DNA of 42,962 bases from Ruminococcus sp. (lineage in GTDB: Bacteria; Bacillota; Clostridia; Lachnospirales; Lachnospiraceae), in the NCBI GenBank assembly GCA_023663085.1, contig JAMPIB010000030.1, positions 1-42,962 on the forward strand, written 5' to 3'. The first letter of the stretch is position 1. Every line of letters starts with the position of its first letter. A program made the translations under genes and the position numbers. The notes below the pieces were generated by a model, which was not told where the DNA came from, searched no databases, and saw only the letters and a program-made list of their open reading frames with translations. Shown piece by piece: positions 1-7,612 of this stretch.

Positions 1-48
1 TGTGCTGTGCTGTGCTGTGCTGTGCTGTGCTGTGCTGTGCTGTGCTGT
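1..48. repeat. TGTGC pentanucleotide tandem repeat
   Basis: Nine perfect copies of the 5-bp unit TGTGC followed by a partial copy. The array touches the window edge, so its true length is unknown. No open reading frame runs through it within the window. Arrays of this kind change copy number by slipped-strand pairing, so it may be phase-variable or differ between assemblies. The stretch 49-290 after it is AT-rich and shows nothing I can identify. Confidence 0.9.
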
Positions 49-299
49 CAAAATTTTGTCATCCGTATACATGGCCTGTCAATTCCCTTAGCATTATTTT
101 TTCTTAAAATTTTCTAAAAATTCCCTAAATAATACCATAACATAAAACGCTGGCTGAATCAAGTTTATATTTTGCTTTTTTTGCCGTTTTTGCTATTCCT
201 TGTAACCGCCGCAATTTCTTATTCTTTATTATTGTGCAGTCAGTTTATGATCGCCACAGTATCAGAGTAAACCCAGTCTATAATCCGTATGATTTTATA

Positions 300-328
300 T
301 TGTTTTTTGCTATTCTGTATGCTAAAAT
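300..328 (+). promoter_or_regulatory. Predicted sigma-A promoter of the holin-like toxin gene
   Basis: TTGTTT (300-305), a 17-bp spacer and TAAAAT (323-328) form a good sigma-A-type promoter. It lies about 70 bp upstream of the toxin start at 398, which would give a 5' leader of roughly 60 nt. Assigned by eye from consensus match and spacing. Confidence 0.55.
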
Positions 329-397
329 ATCATACAGGGACAATCGTGTTGCAGGGTGGGCTGACCTTCTATTCTTCGCAGGATGGAGGTGATGCCT

Positions 398-499
398 ATG
401 AAAAAGAGAAATCACAATGGTTTCGATTTTATGGATTTAATGACCTTTGGTCTTTTCCTTTTGGCATTGCTTACATTCGTTTTTACGTTTTGTAAGTAA
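398..499 (+). CDS. Putative holin-like type I toxin, 33 aa
   Basis: This gene encodes a 33-residue peptide: a basic start (MKKRNHNG), a short polar stretch, then one hydrophobic segment (LMTFGLFLLALLTFVFTF) ending in CK. That pattern matches the 'putative holin-like toxin' family of Firmicutes, membrane peptides made by type I toxin-antitoxin loci. ATG codons occur at 383, 392 and 398. The start at 398 is chosen because GGAGGT (385-390) lies 7 nt before it; the ATG at 392 is too close. Directly downstream are a 12-bp perfect hairpin shared with a convergent antisense RNA and that RNA's promoter, the usual arrangement of these loci. Toxicity is inferred from family resemblance. Confidence 0.75.
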   Translation: MKKRNHNGFDFMDLMTFGLFLLALLTFVFTFCK

Positions 500-599
500 G
501 GCTACATAGAAAAACCACCCCTAAACTTTGGCCAGCGACGGGATGGTTTTTCTATCCAAAAATTGGTCAACCCACCTTGTGGGCGATTGTTCCCTCTAT
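500..599 (-). ncRNA. Predicted antisense antitoxin RNA, about 95-100 nt
   Basis: A strong minus-strand promoter at 606-634 would start an RNA near 599. The RNA would read left through a small CCCAC/GTGGG hairpin (571-583) and end at the 506-555 hairpin, just past the toxin stop codon. It would therefore overlap only the 3' untranslated part of the toxin mRNA, as in the Bacillus txpA/RatA and bsrG/SR4 pairs. The boundaries are estimated from the promoter and terminator; no transcript was observed. Confidence 0.6.
506..555. terminator. Bidirectional terminator between toxin gene and antisense RNA
   Basis: The arms ATAGAAAAACCA (506-517) and TGGTTTTTCTAT (544-555) are perfectly complementary over 12 bp, with a C-run and a G-run extending the stem inward. 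The stem carries A5/T5 tracts, so it can serve as a terminator in both directions. Confidence 0.75.
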
Positions 600-605
600 G
601 TTCTT

Positions 606-634
606 AATATAACACATATCCAGTATTTTGACAA
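606..634 (-). promoter_or_regulatory. Predicted promoter of the antisense antitoxin RNA
   Basis: Read on the minus strand: TTGTCA (629-634), exactly 17 bp, then TATATT (606-611). It is close to sigma-A consensus and faces the toxin gene. There is no minus-strand ORF behind it, which fits a promoter for a non-coding RNA. Confidence 0.7.
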
Positions 635-665
635 TTAAAAAATTGAAAGAGAAAATCCAAATACC

Positions 666-1316
666 CTACGTCAGCCGTTTCCACTTCTCACTGTCGGCGA
701 TCACGATCAGTTTCATGGACTTCTCCAGCTTCTTCTCCGGATCAATATTGGTACAGACTTCTCCCGCCTGACGAATCGCCACCACGTTAATGGCATATTT
801 CTTTCTGAGATTCAGTTCCAGAAGCGTTTTGCCCTCCCATTCGGGCTTTAAGTCCAGTTCAACCATAGAAACATCTTCCGAAAGTTCAATGATATCCACA
901 AAACCGGAACTCAATAGATTTTTAGCCAGTCTGATCCCCGAATCATTTTCCGGAAAAACAACTTTGTCCGCGCCTACCTTGCCAAGAACCTTACGGTGCA
1001 TCTCATTTGAACATTTGGCGATAACGGTCTTTACGCCTGCTTCTTTACAGAGCATCGTCGCCATGACGCTTGCCTCCAGACAACTGGCCATAGCGATGAT
1101 GACCACATCGACATTGGCGATGCCAAGCTGTTTTATGACCTCTGCATCCGTTATATCCGCTCTTTTACAAAAAGGAATCTCCGCTGCCGCCGCATTGATG
1201 ATCTCCTCGTCGCAATCGACTGCCAGCACTTCCGCCCCGCTGTTTACAAGTTCTTTGGCCACGGCTCTTCCGTACCTGCCAAGCCCGAATACTGCGTATG
1301 TCTGTTTCATCCCCAT
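666..1316 (-). CDS. ktrA: Ktr/Trk potassium uptake regulatory subunit, NAD-binding
   Basis: This is the cytoplasmic gating subunit of a Ktr-type K+ transporter. An N-terminal RCK/TrkA_N Rossmann domain begins FGLGRYGRAVAKEL (GxGxxG) with an acidic residue at the end of the second strand (AVDCDEE), typical of NAD(H)/nucleotide binding. A TrkA_C domain follows (about residues 130-216, VSMVELDLKPEWEGKTL...). The length of about 216 aa is normal for KtrA. The start at 1316 is preferred because GGAGAGG lies 9 nt before it; ATGs at 1343 and 1310 are alternatives. It follows ktrB closely and is surely co-transcribed with it. Confidence 0.9.
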   Translation of the reverse strand: MGMKQTYAVFGLGRYGRAVAKELVNSGAEVLAVDCDEEIINAAAAEIPFCKRADITDAEVIKQLGIANVDVVIIAMASCLEASVMATMLCKEAGVKTVIAKCSNEMHRKVLGKVGADKVVFPENDSGIRLAKNLLSSGFVDIIELSEDVSMVELDLKPEWEGKTLLELNLRKKYAINVVAIRQAGEVCTNIDPEKKLEKSMKLIVIADSEKWKRLT

Positions 1317-1387
1317 GGTCTTATCCTCTCCATCCTGTTTCATCTATTTCCCTGTTTCATCTGTCTTTCATCCTGTTATCCGCTCTT

Positions 1388-2764
1388 TTACCCTACGATG
1401 ATCTTTTCCGTAGGATTATGAATGATGTTCTGTCTTTCTTTCTTAATATTCATCGCCACAGCCAGCGAAATAGGCCCTACCCTGCCCAGATACATGGTTA
1501 TGATGATAATGATCTTTCCCCAGAGATTCAGCGAAGGCGTCAGATTCCGCGTCAGCCCTACCGTCGCTGTGGCACTGACCGTTTCATAGGCGATATCCAG
1601 CGCGCCCGCATCCGTGACCGCCGCCAGAAGAAGCGTGGACAAAAACATCGTAATAAACGACATGCTTATCACGGCCGCCGCCTTTCCGAGCGCTTCTTTA
1701 GAAATATTCCTGTGAAAAAATGTCACTTCGTCCTTATTTTTAATGGTTGCAAATGCAGATGCAACCAACACAGCAAAGGTAACTGTTTTGATACCGCCTG
1801 CCGTTCCCGTCGGAGAACCGCCGATAAACATCCAGAGCAGCGACAGGATGGCCGAAGCATTGGTCAGATTCTGCTGGGGGATCGTGGCAAATCCCGCCGT
1901 TCTTGTCGTCACCGACTGGAACAGGGATATCTGTATTTTATCAATCAGGGAATATCCCTGCAGAGTAAGCGGATTATGATATTCAAAAATAAAAAATGCG
2001 GCCGCTCCCGCCGCAATCAGCAGCATCGACGCCGAAATGGCTATTTTGCTGTGGAGCGTCAGATTTCTGAAGCATTTCAGTTTCTGGCGTTTAAAGTTTC
2101 CCAGAACGCGCACCACATCCCACCATACAATATAGCCGATACCGCCGAGAATGATAAGAATGCTCGTAAAAATATTGACCACCGGGTTACAGGCATATTC
2201 ACAGAGACTGTTTTCGGAAAGAATGTCAATACCTGCGTTGCAAAACGCCGAAACCGCATGGAATATGGAAATCCACACACCTTTTATCCCATACTCCGGC
2301 ACCCAGACAAACATGTGAACCAGCGCGCCGATCCCTTCCACGATAAAAGTTCCGGTGATCACCTTTCTGACAAACTTAACAAGTCCCGACAATGTATTCA
2401 GATTAAAGGCCGCCTGGATCAGCATCCGGTCGCCAAGGCCGATCTTCCTGTGCAGGTCTATCATAAAAGCCGAAATAAACGTAATCACACCAAGACCGCC
2501 GATCTGTATCAGGATAAGGATCACGATCTGCCCGAAAAGACTCCATGTCGATACGGTCGGAACCGTCACCAGTCCTGTCACACATACGGACGTCGTGGCC
2601 GTAAACAGCGCGTCAATATAAGAGACTGCCCTGCCATCTGCCGCGCTCACGGGCAGCGCAAGCAGTATGCTCCCTGCCAGTACGGCAAGCAGAAAACTGA
2701 GCATAATGATATGTGTTGTAGATAATAATCTATGGCGCGATCTTTTTTTCATATCAATACGCAT
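1388..2764 (-). CDS. ktrB: Ktr/Trk-type potassium channel subunit (TrkH family)
   Basis: This 458-aa polytopic membrane protein of the TrkH/KtrB superfamily moves K+ (often with Na+) across the membrane. The sequence shows the repeated pore motifs of the family, such as TATTSVCVTGL, TRTAGF, GGSPTGTAGGIKT and ATATVGLTRNLTPSL, each placing a Gly at the selectivity filter. It is encoded just before ktrA, the usual partner, so the two should form one complex. The N-terminus (MRIDMKKRSRHRLL) is basic and cytoplasmic. The ribosome site is weak; an ATG at 2752 is an alternative start. It lies 13 bp after the acyltransferase gene. Confidence 0.9.
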   Translation of the reverse strand: MRIDMKKRSRHRLLSTTHIIMLSFLLAVLAGSILLALPVSAADGRAVSYIDALFTATTSVCVTGLVTVPTVSTWSLFGQIVILILIQIGGLGVITFISAFMIDLHRKIGLGDRMLIQAAFNLNTLSGLVKFVRKVITGTFIVEGIGALVHMFVWVPEYGIKGVWISIFHAVSAFCNAGIDILSENSLCEYACNPVVNIFTSILIILGGIGYIVWWDVVRVLGNFKRQKLKCFRNLTLHSKIAISASMLLIAAGAAAFFIFEYHNPLTLQGYSLIDKIQISLFQSVTTRTAGFATIPQQNLTNASAILSLLWMFIGGSPTGTAGGIKTVTFAVLVASAFATIKNKDEVTFFHRNISKEALGKAAAVISMSFITMFLSTLLLAAVTDAGALDIAYETVSATATVGLTRNLTPSLNLWGKIIIIITMYLGRVGPISLAVAMNIKKERQNIIHNPTEKIIVG

Positions 2765-2777
2765 GCCTTTCTTTCGT

Positions 2778-3869
2778 TCAGCGGCATTTCTTTCCGATGC
2801 ACTTCACATAGCGGCCGGCTTTTCCCGCCAGTATCGCAATGATGTACGAAATACCGAGCGCACCCAGAAAACGCAGCAGCCAGTCGAACCACGGGGTATG
2901 AAAAGAAAATGTCACATAATTACGATATAATTTCAAGAGCAGATAATGAAACAGATAAATCGGATAAGAATTACGTCCGATCCCTGCCAGAAGCGGATTA
3001 TCAAAAAGCGGGCATTTATGGAGCATCTGACTTACGATCACGCCGCCAAAACATAAGGTAAATACCATATATTCCACCAGCCCGTCCAGATAAGCCATCG
3101 CATAGATCAAAACGACCAGCAGCGCCGTGGAAACTGACAATATCCCGTAAGAAATCCTCTTTTTATGGCATAAATCCTCAAATCCGCCTTTTTCCCGCCG
3201 CAGATGATACAGACATATCCCTGCTGCAAATACGGGCAGCTGCGCCAGAATACAAAACGTATGCACATACGTCTGAAACAAATAAGTATCCGTCTGCGGC
3301 ATCAACTGATCCGCGCCGTACTGTATACATCCTACGCACAATACCGTGGCCGCCAGAAAGCATACTGCTCCTTTCAAACTGGTGATCTTCCGGTACAAAA
3401 GCGGTACGATCAGATAAAAGAGCACCAGATCGGCCAGATACCATTCAATCCCCAGAATACTGTTAATATAATACGGATTCAACCCATGCAGTAAAAAAAT
3501 ATGAGTTAAAATATTCGGCGCACTGATCCCTGCCCGGCTTGCCTGCCAGTATGGTTCTCCCTCCGGCACCAGAATAAGATAGAAAAGAAGCGCCGTATAC
3601 CAGAGCGGGAGCAGCCTGAGGATCCTTCTGACCCACCATGCCTTTATCTCCCGGATACCGGCGTTTTTCTCTCCGTTTTCTGTTATCCGGGAAAAAGACA
3701 CAAAAGCAAGGTAGGCCGAGATCACGTAAAACAACTGTACCCCTCTCGCCCCGACCTCCCCCAATTTCCCGAAAAAACCGGGAAAACTATTCGCTCCCGA
3801 ATGGATCATCAGCACGCCGCACATGGCAATACCTTTCAGGGAATCTGCCCATGACTCCTGTTTTTGCAT
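2778..3869 (-). CDS. Acyltransferase family 3 (OafA/NodX type) membrane protein
   Basis: This 363-aa integral membrane acyltransferase has about ten hydrophobic segments. The N-terminus reads WADSLKGIAMCGVLMIHSG, the family signature with the conserved His before the first long loop; a later RRILRLLPLWYTALLFY segment also fits. Such proteins O-acylate sugars of the envelope or exported polysaccharides. The substrate cannot be told from the sequence. The ATG sits one base after the upstream stop, with GGAGAT 8 nt ahead, so translation is probably coupled to the DUF1905/C39-like gene. Confidence 0.85.
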   Translation of the reverse strand: MQKQESWADSLKGIAMCGVLMIHSGANSFPGFFGKLGEVGARGVQLFYVISAYLAFVSFSRITENGEKNAGIREIKAWWVRRILRLLPLWYTALLFYLILVPEGEPYWQASRAGISAPNILTHIFLLHGLNPYYINSILGIEWYLADLVLFYLIVPLLYRKITSLKGAVCFLAATVLCVGCIQYGADQLMPQTDTYLFQTYVHTFCILAQLPVFAAGICLYHLRREKGGFEDLCHKKRISYGILSVSTALLVVLIYAMAYLDGLVEYMVFTLCFGGVIVSQMLHKCPLFDNPLLAGIGRNSYPIYLFHYLLLKLYRNYVTFSFHTPWFDWLLRFLGALGISYIIAILAGKAGRYVKCIGKKCR

Positions 3870-3870
3870 A

Positions 3871-4536
3871 TTATAAGATCTCCAGATATCCTATCACTTT
3901 CGTTAAGTCAAACTCTTTTAATTCCCCTAAGTTCGGATCATAATATCTGCCGTCGAAACCTACCAGATAATGGCTGTATCTTCCCATTTTCTCCATGATG
4001 ATACAGCAATGCGGGAGCGTAACTTCCCGCCCGAGCGTATAAACGATCTTCTCGGCATAAGGAATACCCAGATATTCCAACGTACCGATCATCTTGCCCA
4101 TATTAGCCTGCCATTCGCGGCATTTCATGATATCGCAGGCTTCGTCCAATGAGGTGCCCGCTATCATGGCGATGCATGCCTGCCCGCAAAGACCATCCCA
4201 CGGCTGGGTGACAAGATTTACACTGTCCACTTTTCTGATCGGATTCTCCAGGCTGTACGGACTGTTCTCATTGGCCTCGATATCATTTCCTACTATTTCA
4301 ATAGAGATTAAATATTTTTTCCCCTTCTCCACTCTGGACAAGGTGTTCTCATCCACCGGAATATCGTAGTATCCCTGCCCCTTCGGCAGCAGATCGCAGG
4401 TAAAGCAAACGTCGTCAAAACATACTCTGACCGGCGCATCACCGATCTTTTCACAGACTTCCCATACGTTAAACGGAACCGCAATGGAGTTTTCATTTTC
4501 CCTAAATTCTACCGTACCCTCAAATTCATACTTCAT
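3871..4536 (-). CDS. DUF1905-like domain fused to a C39/papain-like domain
   Basis: A 221-aa soluble protein with no signal peptide. Residues 1-85 resemble the DUF1905 fold (KYEFEGTVEF..., LPKGQGYYDIPV..., then VEKGKKYLISIEI). Residues 110-221 resemble a bacteriocin-type C39 or papain-like peptidase: QPWDGLCGQACIAMIAG would supply the oxyanion Gln and catalytic Cys, SHYLVGF the His, and YYDPN the Asp. A full Gln-Cys-His-Asp set is therefore visible. The combination is unusual. It could be a cytoplasmic protease, a deamidase-like enzyme or a binding protein. The order of domains is seen; the function is inferred. It sits between the AraC regulator and the acyltransferase in the same tight cluster. 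Confidence 0.65.
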   Translation of the reverse strand: MKYEFEGTVEFRENENSIAVPFNVWEVCEKIGDAPVRVCFDDVCFTCDLLPKGQGYYDIPVDENTLSRVEKGKKYLISIEIVGNDIEANENSPYSLENPIRKVDSVNLVTQPWDGLCGQACIAMIAGTSLDEACDIMKCREWQANMGKMIGTLEYLGIPYAEKIVYTLGREVTLPHCCIIMEKMGRYSHYLVGFDGRYYDPNLGELKEFDLTKVIGYLEIL

Positions 4537-4575
4537 TTTGCCATCTACCTCACTCTTTTATTTTTTGCATGACCA

Positions 4576-5463
4576 TCATTTATAAATATGGCCGCCATTG
4601 CTGACATTTCTATTATTGTAACATGAAGGCGCCATCCCTGCAATCGCTTTAAATCTTCTGGCAAATGTGGAATAATCGGCAAACCCGCAGTCATAACAGA
4701 CTTTAGAAGCCGCCTCTCCCGCGAGTATCCGCCCTTTGGCCTCCAGTATCCTTTTTTCATTGATATACTGATGAATGGAATAACCGGTCGCTTCTTTAAA
4801 CTGGCGCATCAGATAATATCTGCTGATAAAAAAATGTTCCGACAAAAAGTCAATGCTTATATTTTCCATCAGATGCTCCTGTATATAGGCGATGATATCC
4901 ACGATCTTCTCATGATATACCGCCGTGCCGATAAAAGCCTGCGGCTGTGCGATACATGCCCTGTTAAACAGCACCATAAATTCCATAAAAGCCGCTTCTA
5001 ACATCATATCATTCAGATAGTCCTGCGATAAAAGTCCCTCCGCCTCAATCCGGTGCAGGGAGCCGATCAGTTTCTCATAACTGCCCGGCGCAAAATGCAG
5101 CACATGGTTCCTGCTCTCTCCCGCCAGCTCAAAGCAGTGATCCATTCTCTCGCCCCATTCATTTCCCCGGTTCATAAACGCTTCGGAAAGATAAATGATA
5201 TATCTTTCATACGGCATATCGCTCTCAATCTCCGGCTTATGGATCGCATGATAATCCACCAGGATAAAATCATGCGGTTTTAACCGGTATGTCTTGCCTT
5301 CTATCTTGTAACTGACATTCCCCTCTACAAAATAGATAATTTTATAAAAGTCATGGTAATGAAACGGGAACTCTTTTTTCAGACAGTCCCTGATATGAAA
5401 AAGTTTAAAATTCTCCGTTAAAAAACCGGTTTTTTCGTACTGCTCCAGATTTTTCTCATTCAC
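4576..5463 (-). CDS. AraC-family transcriptional regulator
   Basis: A 295-aa regulator. The N-terminal half (about 1-165) is a cupin-like sensing domain: FPFHYHDFYKIIYFVEGNVSYKIEGKTYRLKPHDFILV is split here by its typical His and Gly positions. The C-terminal 100 residues hold two helix-turn-helix units (IDFLSEHFFISRYYLMRQFK and ASKVCYDCGFADYSTFARRF). The start is a GTG; the nearest Shine-Dalgarno is GAGGAG about 11 nt upstream. The closest family members respond to sugars. Targets are unknown; the adjoining GH25 and acyltransferase genes are candidates. Confidence 0.88.
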   Translation of the reverse strand: MNEKNLEQYEKTGFLTENFKLFHIRDCLKKEFPFHYHDFYKIIYFVEGNVSYKIEGKTYRLKPHDFILVDYHAIHKPEIESDMPYERYIIYLSEAFMNRGNEWGERMDHCFELAGESRNHVLHFAPGSYEKLIGSLHRIEAEGLLSQDYLNDMMLEAAFMEFMVLFNRACIAQPQAFIGTAVYHEKIVDIIAYIQEHLMENISIDFLSEHFFISRYYLMRQFKEATGYSIHQYINEKRILEAKGRILAGEAASKVCYDCGFADYSTFARRFKAIAGMAPSCYNNRNVSNGGHIYK

Positions 5464-5493
5464 CCGTCTCTTTACTCCTCTGGATATCCCCGC

Positions 5494-6600
5494 TTACTGC
5501 ACAGGTTCTAAAAAACTGATATTGATATCCACATCCCCGTCGATCCCCGCCACTTTACCGGTATCCGTATACTGCCATATCTTAAAATCATAGGGAAAAT
5601 ATACTTCCGTATCATAATGCGCGAACCATTTGTCATATTCTTCCAACTGCTCCAGATCGAGTAACAGCATAAAAGATTTCAGATTGCCATAGATCATCGG
5701 CGTATAACCTGCCTGTTTTATCATCTCACAAAACGTCAGGCAGTACTCGGTCCGCTCTTCTTTCGTCAGATCCGCCGTTCTGGCATTTTTGTTACTCACC
5801 GCCTCCACATCGAGCACAACCGGATAAGTAACGTCATACGGCTCTAAAGCGTCTAATACAAACTGCGCCTCTTCTCTGGCTTCTTCCACGCTGGTCGCCT
5901 GTGTGAAAAAATATATCCCCGCCTCAATGCCATTATCCAGTGCATTCTCGATATTATATGTAAAGGCTTCGTCCTCTACGATCTCGCCTTCCGTGTATCC
6001 GCGGATGCCGAGTCTGATAAAAGCATACTCTATGCCGTCGCCGGCCACTTTATCCCATTCTATCTTTTCCTGATATCTGGATACGTCTATCCCTTTATGC
6101 GAAAGCAGTTCTCCATTTTCATAATATTCCAGAAATCCCTCATCTGTAGGGATGAAATTAGCTGACTGATACTCATGCTTCGCCAGTGTCTCCAGAATCG
6201 GGAAAAAATAATATTGGCTGCCATCGGACAGCACAATTTCTTCCGGGAAAAACTGTCTGAGCATATTCACGGCGCCATCACCGGAAAGCATCAGTTCTTT
6301 CATCCGCGCCAGCATCTCTTCCTGCGTACTCTCCGCGGCCTGTAAGGCCGCCTCTTCCACCTGCCGGGAGATCATGACATCCACTTCTTCCTGTGTATAT
6401 CTGCCCTGCATCTGCTCCAATTCATTCATCACTTCCACATTTTCCAACTGTGACGCACGGTACTTAAATACCATGACCAGACAGAAAGTAACCGCGGTCA
6501 GCGTCACAATACAGAGGATGATGGAACCGAATAAAATCCCCAGTTCATTTCTTCTGCGCTTTTTCTTTTTCGCTTTCACCTGTAAATTATTTTCCTGCAT
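5494..6600 (-). CDS. Membrane-anchored GH25 lysozyme-like hydrolase
   Basis: A 368-aa protein with a basic cytoplasmic start (KAKKKKRRRNELG), one transmembrane helix (about 22-46) and a coiled/linker region to about 165. A glycoside hydrolase family 25 domain follows: GIDVSRYQEKIEW, YAFIRLGIRGY, GIYFFTQA, PVVLDVEAV, YTPMIYGN and FKIWQYTDTGKVAGIDGDVDIN. The GIDVS Asp and the DVE pair match the catalytic acids of GH25 muramidases, which cut peptidoglycan between MurNAc and GlcNAc. It is anchored outside the membrane rather than secreted, suggesting wall remodelling. GAGGT lies 7 nt before the ATG. The yitT gene ends 39 bp upstream. Confidence 0.88.
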   Translation of the reverse strand: MQENNLQVKAKKKKRRRNELGILFGSIILCIVTLTAVTFCLVMVFKYRASQLENVEVMNELEQMQGRYTQEEVDVMISRQVEEAALQAAESTQEEMLARMKELMLSGDGAVNMLRQFFPEEIVLSDGSQYYFFPILETLAKHEYQSANFIPTDEGFLEYYENGELLSHKGIDVSRYQEKIEWDKVAGDGIEYAFIRLGIRGYTEGEIVEDEAFTYNIENALDNGIEAGIYFFTQATSVEEAREEAQFVLDALEPYDVTYPVVLDVEAVSNKNARTADLTKEERTEYCLTFCEMIKQAGYTPMIYGNLKSFMLLLDLEQLEEYDKWFAHYDTEVYFPYDFKIWQYTDTGKVAGIDGDVDINISFLEPVQ

Positions 6601-6639
6601 ACTGATACCTCATGTTCCGTCTGCACGGAATCCTGTTTT

Positions 6640-7494
6640 CTAAAAACGTTCCGCGAAATAGCTCTTAAATCCCTCGCCGAAAATCTCGGTCGCACTGGTA
6701 ATGACCATAAAAGCCTCCGCATCTTCTTCTTTTACAATGACCTCTACACGCGGCGAAATCTGCTTCTTGGCCACGCACATCAACACCTGTTTTTCTCTGC
6801 CGCTGTAGGCGCCCCGCCCTTCGATATAGGTCACGCCGATATCTAACTCCGTTAAAATCCTCTCCGTGATTTCTTTCGGCCTGTCGCTGATGATATAGAG
6901 CAGCTTCGCCTCGTCCCTTCCGTATAAGACAAGATCGAGCACAATGGAATTGACCACCACAGTGATACCCGCATAGAGCGCCGCGTCGATATCTTGAAAT
7001 ACAATCCCCGACATACTTACAATTATAACATCTGTAATGAAAAAAAGCACCCCTGTCTTTAAATAGGGCAGTTTGACACGCAGCCATTTGACAATAATGT
7101 CCATCCCTCCGGTAGTAGCCCCCATCTTCATGATTATACCGATCGACACCGCATAGAGCACGCCGCCGGCCAATGCCGCCAGCAGAATATCATCCGTCGC
7201 CGCTCCCATGGGCGCCAGCAGATTGGTAAAAGTAGAGATCAGCGCCAGAGCATAAATTGTTGATATCGTAAAACGGATCCCGAACTGCCAGACGGCAAAT
7301 AAAAAAATCGGGATATTCAGAATAAAGATCAGCGTACCTGTCTCCACCGGCAAAAATCTGCTGATGATAATGGCGATACCGGTCACGCCGCCGGGCGCCA
7401 GATTATTCGGGTCTATGAATAAACTGATCGCCATTGCATTCAAGAAAGCTGATACTGTTATAATAGCATATTTTTTTATTGTTTTTGCTGCCAT
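6640..7494 (-). CDS. YitT family membrane protein (DUF161 + DUF2179)
   Basis: A 284-aa protein with five or six hydrophobic helices in the first 200 residues (IITVSAFLNAMAISLFIDP, NNLAPGGVTGIAIIISRF, GATTGGMDIIVKW) and a cytoplasmic C-terminal DUF2179 domain (LLYIISDRPKEITERILTE, GRGAYSGREKQVLMCV). This is the YitT/YpjC/YqfU family, of unknown transport role. The start at 7494 is chosen over the upstream ATG at 7542 because GAGGGG lies 6 nt before it, and the 7542 start falls inside the hairpin that ends the ilvA unit. Confidence 0.88.
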   Translation of the reverse strand: MAAKTIKKYAIITVSAFLNAMAISLFIDPNNLAPGGVTGIAIIISRFLPVETGTLIFILNIPIFLFAVWQFGIRFTISTIYALALISTFTNLLAPMGAATDDILLAALAGGVLYAVSIGIIMKMGATTGGMDIIVKWLRVKLPYLKTGVLFFITDVIIVSMSGIVFQDIDAALYAGITVVVNSIVLDLVLYGRDEAKLLYIISDRPKEITERILTELDIGVTYIEGRGAYSGREKQVLMCVAKKQISPRVEVIVKEEDAEAFMVITSATEIFGEGFKSYFAERF

Positions 7495-7535
7495 TCTTTT
7501 CCCCTCGTCAAACAATTTCCTATATAATAAAACGC

Positions 7536-7567
7536 AGTCCACATACTACCCTATCAGTATGCGGACT
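7536..7567 (-). terminator. Hairpin terminator after ilvA
   Basis: On the minus strand AGTCCGCATACT and AGTATGTGGACT pair over 12 bp with one G-U, separated by 8 nt, followed by GCG and a T-rich stretch (TTTTATTATAT). It lies 46 bp after the ilvA stop and should end the ftsY-ilvA message. A second, weaker hairpin (7590-7614) overlaps the ilvA stop. Confidence 0.6.
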
Positions 7568-7612
7568 TATCGAGGATCTATTCTGCCTGGAAAACGCTTT
7601 CCTCTGCGTTTC

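Noticed and set aside
289-495. 68-aa open frame overlapping the toxin gene on the plus strand
   Set aside because: It begins with no ribosome site in the toxin promoter region and has no coherent composition. The shorter frame at 398-499 has a good ribosome site and a family match.
1298-2725. 475-aa plus-strand open frame across ktrB
   Set aside because: Rich in Arg, His, Gln and Cys, the usual look of an antisense shadow of a membrane gene; no ribosome site and full overlap with ktrB.
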